This document shows, one piece after another, positions 6,535 to 8,030 of a stretch of DNA of 8,030 nt. A model generated the notes under the pieces. The model had not been told where the DNA came from. It was given only the letters and a program-made list of their open reading frames with translations, and searched no databases. Numbering within the stretch: position 1 is the first letter of the stretch; each line of letters starts with the position of its first letter. The position numbers were made by a program, and so were the translations under genes. Origin of the DNA: Bacillota bacterium (GTDB lineage: Bacteria; Bacillota; Clostridia; Peptostreptococcales; Anaerovoracaceae). Location: the NCBI GenBank assembly GCA_016283945.1, contig JAEENW010000071.1:1-8030 (forward strand), in the 5' to 3' direction.

Positions 6535-6551
6535 GGCCGGATCATCCGGCC
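6535..6551. repeat. GC-rich palindrome downstream of the ProX-like gene
   Basis: GGCCGGAT (6535-6542) and ATCCGGCC (6544-6551) are inverted around a single C. In RNA this would fold with a six-bp GGCCGG stem and a five-base loop. No T-run follows on either strand, so it is not a classic terminator. It may act as a 3' stabilising hairpin or assist the nearby terminator. Confidence 0.5.
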
Positions 6552-6569
6552 TCTGCCGTGCGCAGTCCC

Positions 6570-7055
6570 CTACAGATCCAGCCTCCTGATCTGGTTGCCG
6601 TGCTCCCTGATAACTGAGAGCAGGTCCGAGGTCCTGAGGTAGATGGAAGCGGTGTTCTCGTTCGGATGCACTCCTATAAGGTCATCGTCCCCGAACTCGC
6701 TGTCGAGGAAGAAGGTCACCTTCAGCTCCGCGTCGTTGAGCAGCCCGAGCGGGCTCACAGAGCCTGGTATCAGCCCCATGATCTCCATGAGCTCTTCCGG
6801 GGTCGCGAAGCTCAGGCTCCTGAGGCCGAACTCGTCGCGGATCTCCTTGAGGTCCACCCTCTTATCGCCTTTTACGGAGATGAGATAGTAGTGGAGCTTC
6901 TTGTGGCCGCGGACGAACAGGTTCTTCGCCTCGGCCTCGGGATGCGGAAGCTCGATCCGCGCGACCTCCTCCATGGTGTAGACGGCGGGATGCTCGCAGA
7001 TCTCGAACTCTATGCCGCGGCTCCTCAGGTGCTCGTATGTCTCCTGCTTGTTCAT
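6570..7055 (-). CDS. YbaK/ProX-family aminoacyl-tRNA deacylase (ProXp-ala/PrdX-like)
   Basis: This family of free-standing editing enzymes hydrolyses mischarged tRNA. Members closest to this sequence pattern (PrdX, ProXp-ala) clear Ala-tRNA-Pro made in error by prolyl-tRNA synthetase. The 161-residue protein is a single YbaK domain of normal length. The conserved Lys-Asn pair (AKNLFVR, 43-49) supplies the family's catalytic lysine. KGDKRVDL (62-69), GSVSPLGLLND (98-108) and HPNENTAS (130-137) are the other signatures and are intact. The start at 7055 is supported by GAGG seven bases upstream (7063-7066). The gene appears to be monocistronic or the second gene after the M20 amidohydrolase, with 146 bases between. 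Exact specificity (Ala-tRNA-Pro or another) is inferred from family resemblance only. An editing-domain role is more likely than the older label of transcriptional regulator. Confidence 0.9.
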   Translation of the reverse strand: MNKQETYEHLRSRGIEFEICEHPAVYTMEEVARIELPHPEAEAKNLFVRGHKKLHYYLISVKGDKRVDLKEIRDEFGLRSLSFATPEELMEIMGLIPGSVSPLGLLNDAELKVTFFLDSEFGDDDLIGVHPNENTASIYLRTSDLLSVIREHGNQIRRLDL

Positions 7056-7201
7056 CGGATGACCTCGCTGAAAATGATCGATTTCGGGGATTTCAAGCCT
7101 TTAATCCGCCCCGGCGGGTATTGGGACCCTTCGGGACGATTTTCACGCGTCTGAGCGGCTCTCAGAGCCTCACAGGGCTATGTGGGAAGCGGTGCCGCGC
7201 C
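7056..7201. other. Intergenic region between M20 and ProX-like genes
   Basis: These 146 bases hold no gene. GGCTC (7157-7161) and GAGCC (7165-7169) can form a short hairpin downstream of the M20 stop, but no T-run follows. A second small GC hairpin is possible at 7106-7117. A TTGAAA -35-like hexamer on the minus strand (7091-7096) could serve the ProX-like gene, but no convincing -10 box follows at the right distance. GAGG at 7063-7066 (minus strand) is its ribosome site. Confidence 0.4.
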
Positions 7202-8030
7202 CTACTCCTCCAGGATCCCCATCAGGTGCAGGCAGATGGCGCACTCGAGCTTGACGGCGTTGGGCAGATCCTTCTCCTGGATGTCGAACTTGACGGCGTG
7301 GAAGGCAGCGGGTGTCTCGGTCAGGCAGCTGAAGTAGCAGCTCTTTCCGCCGTGCTCGATGACCCTCTTGGCCATGTAGCTGTAGTCCTCGGAGGTGTCG
7401 CCGATGTCCGGTCCCATGGTCTTGAAGCCGAGCTTGTCGGCCATGGCCTTGATCTCGTCGACGAGCTCCGGGGTGTCGATGAGGATCGACGGAGTGGAGC
7501 CCATGAGCACGATCTTAGCGGTGCAGCCGTGCATGGCGGCAGCGTGCTCGATGATCCTTCTGGCGTAGGGCTCAAGATAGTCGAGAGCCGGCTGGTTGAG
7601 CCCTCTGAGCTCCATGACCATCTTGACCCTGTCGCAGACTACGTTCCTGCCGGAGCCGGCGATGACCTGGCCGACGTTGATCCTGGAATCGCCCACGGAA
7701 GCCCTGGGGATCGCGTATACGCCCTGGACTATGGCTGCCATCGCGAGCATCGCGTTGTTTCCGTTCTCAGGGGAAGCCGCGTGGCAGGCCTTGCCCTCGA
7801 GGTAGACGTCCATCTTGCAGTTGGCCATGTTGGTGGCGTTGTGGAAGGCGATGTCGACATCCTTGCCGGCGGGTCTGGTGCCCATGTGGACTCCGAACAT
7901 GAAGTCGACGTCGTCGAGGTGGCCGGACTCAGCTATGCCGCGGGCTCCTCTAACGCCCTCTTCAGCGGGCTGGAACACGAGCTTGACGGTGCCGCAGAGC
8001 TTGTCCTTGTACTTCATGATGACGTCGGCG
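7202..8030 (-). CDS. M20-family amidohydrolase/peptidase, C-terminal part (N-terminus beyond window)
   Basis: This is a di-metal hydrolase of the M20D type, related to aminoacylases, IAA-amino acid hydrolases and AbgA/B, which cleave N-acyl or amide-linked amino acids in the cytoplasm. The reading frame runs open to the window edge, continuing upstream of the Met at 8017 as A-D-V-I, and homologues do not start there, so the 5' end is missing. The visible part includes FQPAEE (catalytic and metal-binding Glu, about 7958-7978), the metal His in FGVHM (7886-7888), the dimerisation segment ACHAASPENGNNA, and the C-terminal metal His in AAFHAVKFD (7298-7300). The N-terminal GHDxH-like metal motif should lie just beyond 8030. 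About 275 residues are seen of the usual 380-440. All ligands that should be in this part are present, so the enzyme looks active. The substrate cannot be assigned. Confidence 0.92.
   Translation of the reverse strand, partial: ADVIMKYKDKLCGTVKLVFQPAEEGVRGARGIAESGHLDDVDFMFGVHMGTRPAGKDVDIAFHNATNMANCKMDVYLEGKACHAASPENGNNAMLAMAAIVQGVYAIPRASVGDSRINVGQVIAGSGRNVVCDRVKMVMELRGLNQPALDYLEPYARRIIEHAAAMHGCTAKIVLMGSTPSILIDTPELVDEIKAMADKLGFKTMGPDIGDTSEDYSYMAKRVIEHGGKSCYFSCLTETPAAFHAVKFDIQEKDLPNAVKLECAICLHLMGILEE

Noticed and set aside
6666..7154. A 162-codon plus-strand frame opposite the ProX-like gene
   Set aside because: It lies antisense to a gene with intact YbaK signatures and has no motif or ribosome site of its own.
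7106..7169. Small GC hairpins as a terminator for the M20 gene
   Set aside because: The stems are only four to five base pairs and no T-run follows on the minus strand, so a terminator cannot be supported.

Overview
The window is chromosomal DNA of moderately high G+C with short intergenic gaps and strong Shine-Dalgarno sites. The gene content (a wall-bound SLH protein, a MacAB/LolCDE-type exporter split into three genes, a DmpI-like tautomerase, Dtd, a ProX-type deacylase and an M20 amidohydrolase) suggests an anaerobic bacterium, most likely a Clostridia-type Firmicute. A diderm with SLH proteins, such as a Synergistota member, is not excluded. No phage, insertion sequence, CRISPR array, rRNA or tRNA was seen.

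Layout. (1) Positions 7-450, minus strand: dtd, a D-aminoacyl-tRNA deacylase. (2) Positions 451-630: a divergent intergenic region with candidate overlapping promoters and a 7+7 bp A/T palindrome. (3) Positions 631-6458, plus strand: a five-gene unit with gaps of 6, -4, 10 and -1 bases. It encodes an unusually long membrane-fusion/adaptor protein, an ABC ATPase, a MacB/FtsX-type permease, a secreted SLH-domain protein and a 68-residue tautomerase. (4) Positions 6491-6523: a strong hairpin terminator that can serve both strands. (5) Positions 6570-7055, minus strand: a YbaK/ProX-family aminoacyl-tRNA deacylase. (6) Positions 7202-8030, minus strand: the C-terminal part of an M20-family amidohydrolase whose N-terminus lies beyond the window.

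How they work together. The adaptor, ATPase and permease form a MacAB-like tripartite machine whose substrate cannot be read from the sequence. The SLH protein is co-transcribed with it and would sit on the cell wall outside the membrane, so it may be a partner, a cargo or simply an envelope protein sharing the promoter. The tautomerase start overlaps the SLH stop, which suggests translational coupling, but no biochemical link is evident. Dtd and the ProX-like protein both clear mis-charged tRNAs, and they flank the exporter operon on the opposite strand.

The main points of interest are the apparent internal duplication of the adaptor protein, the SLH protein plus tautomerase attached to the exporter operon, an Ala/Pro-rich tail on the ATPase, a patch of unusual codons in the most conserved segment of the permease, and a palindrome in the divergent promoter region.
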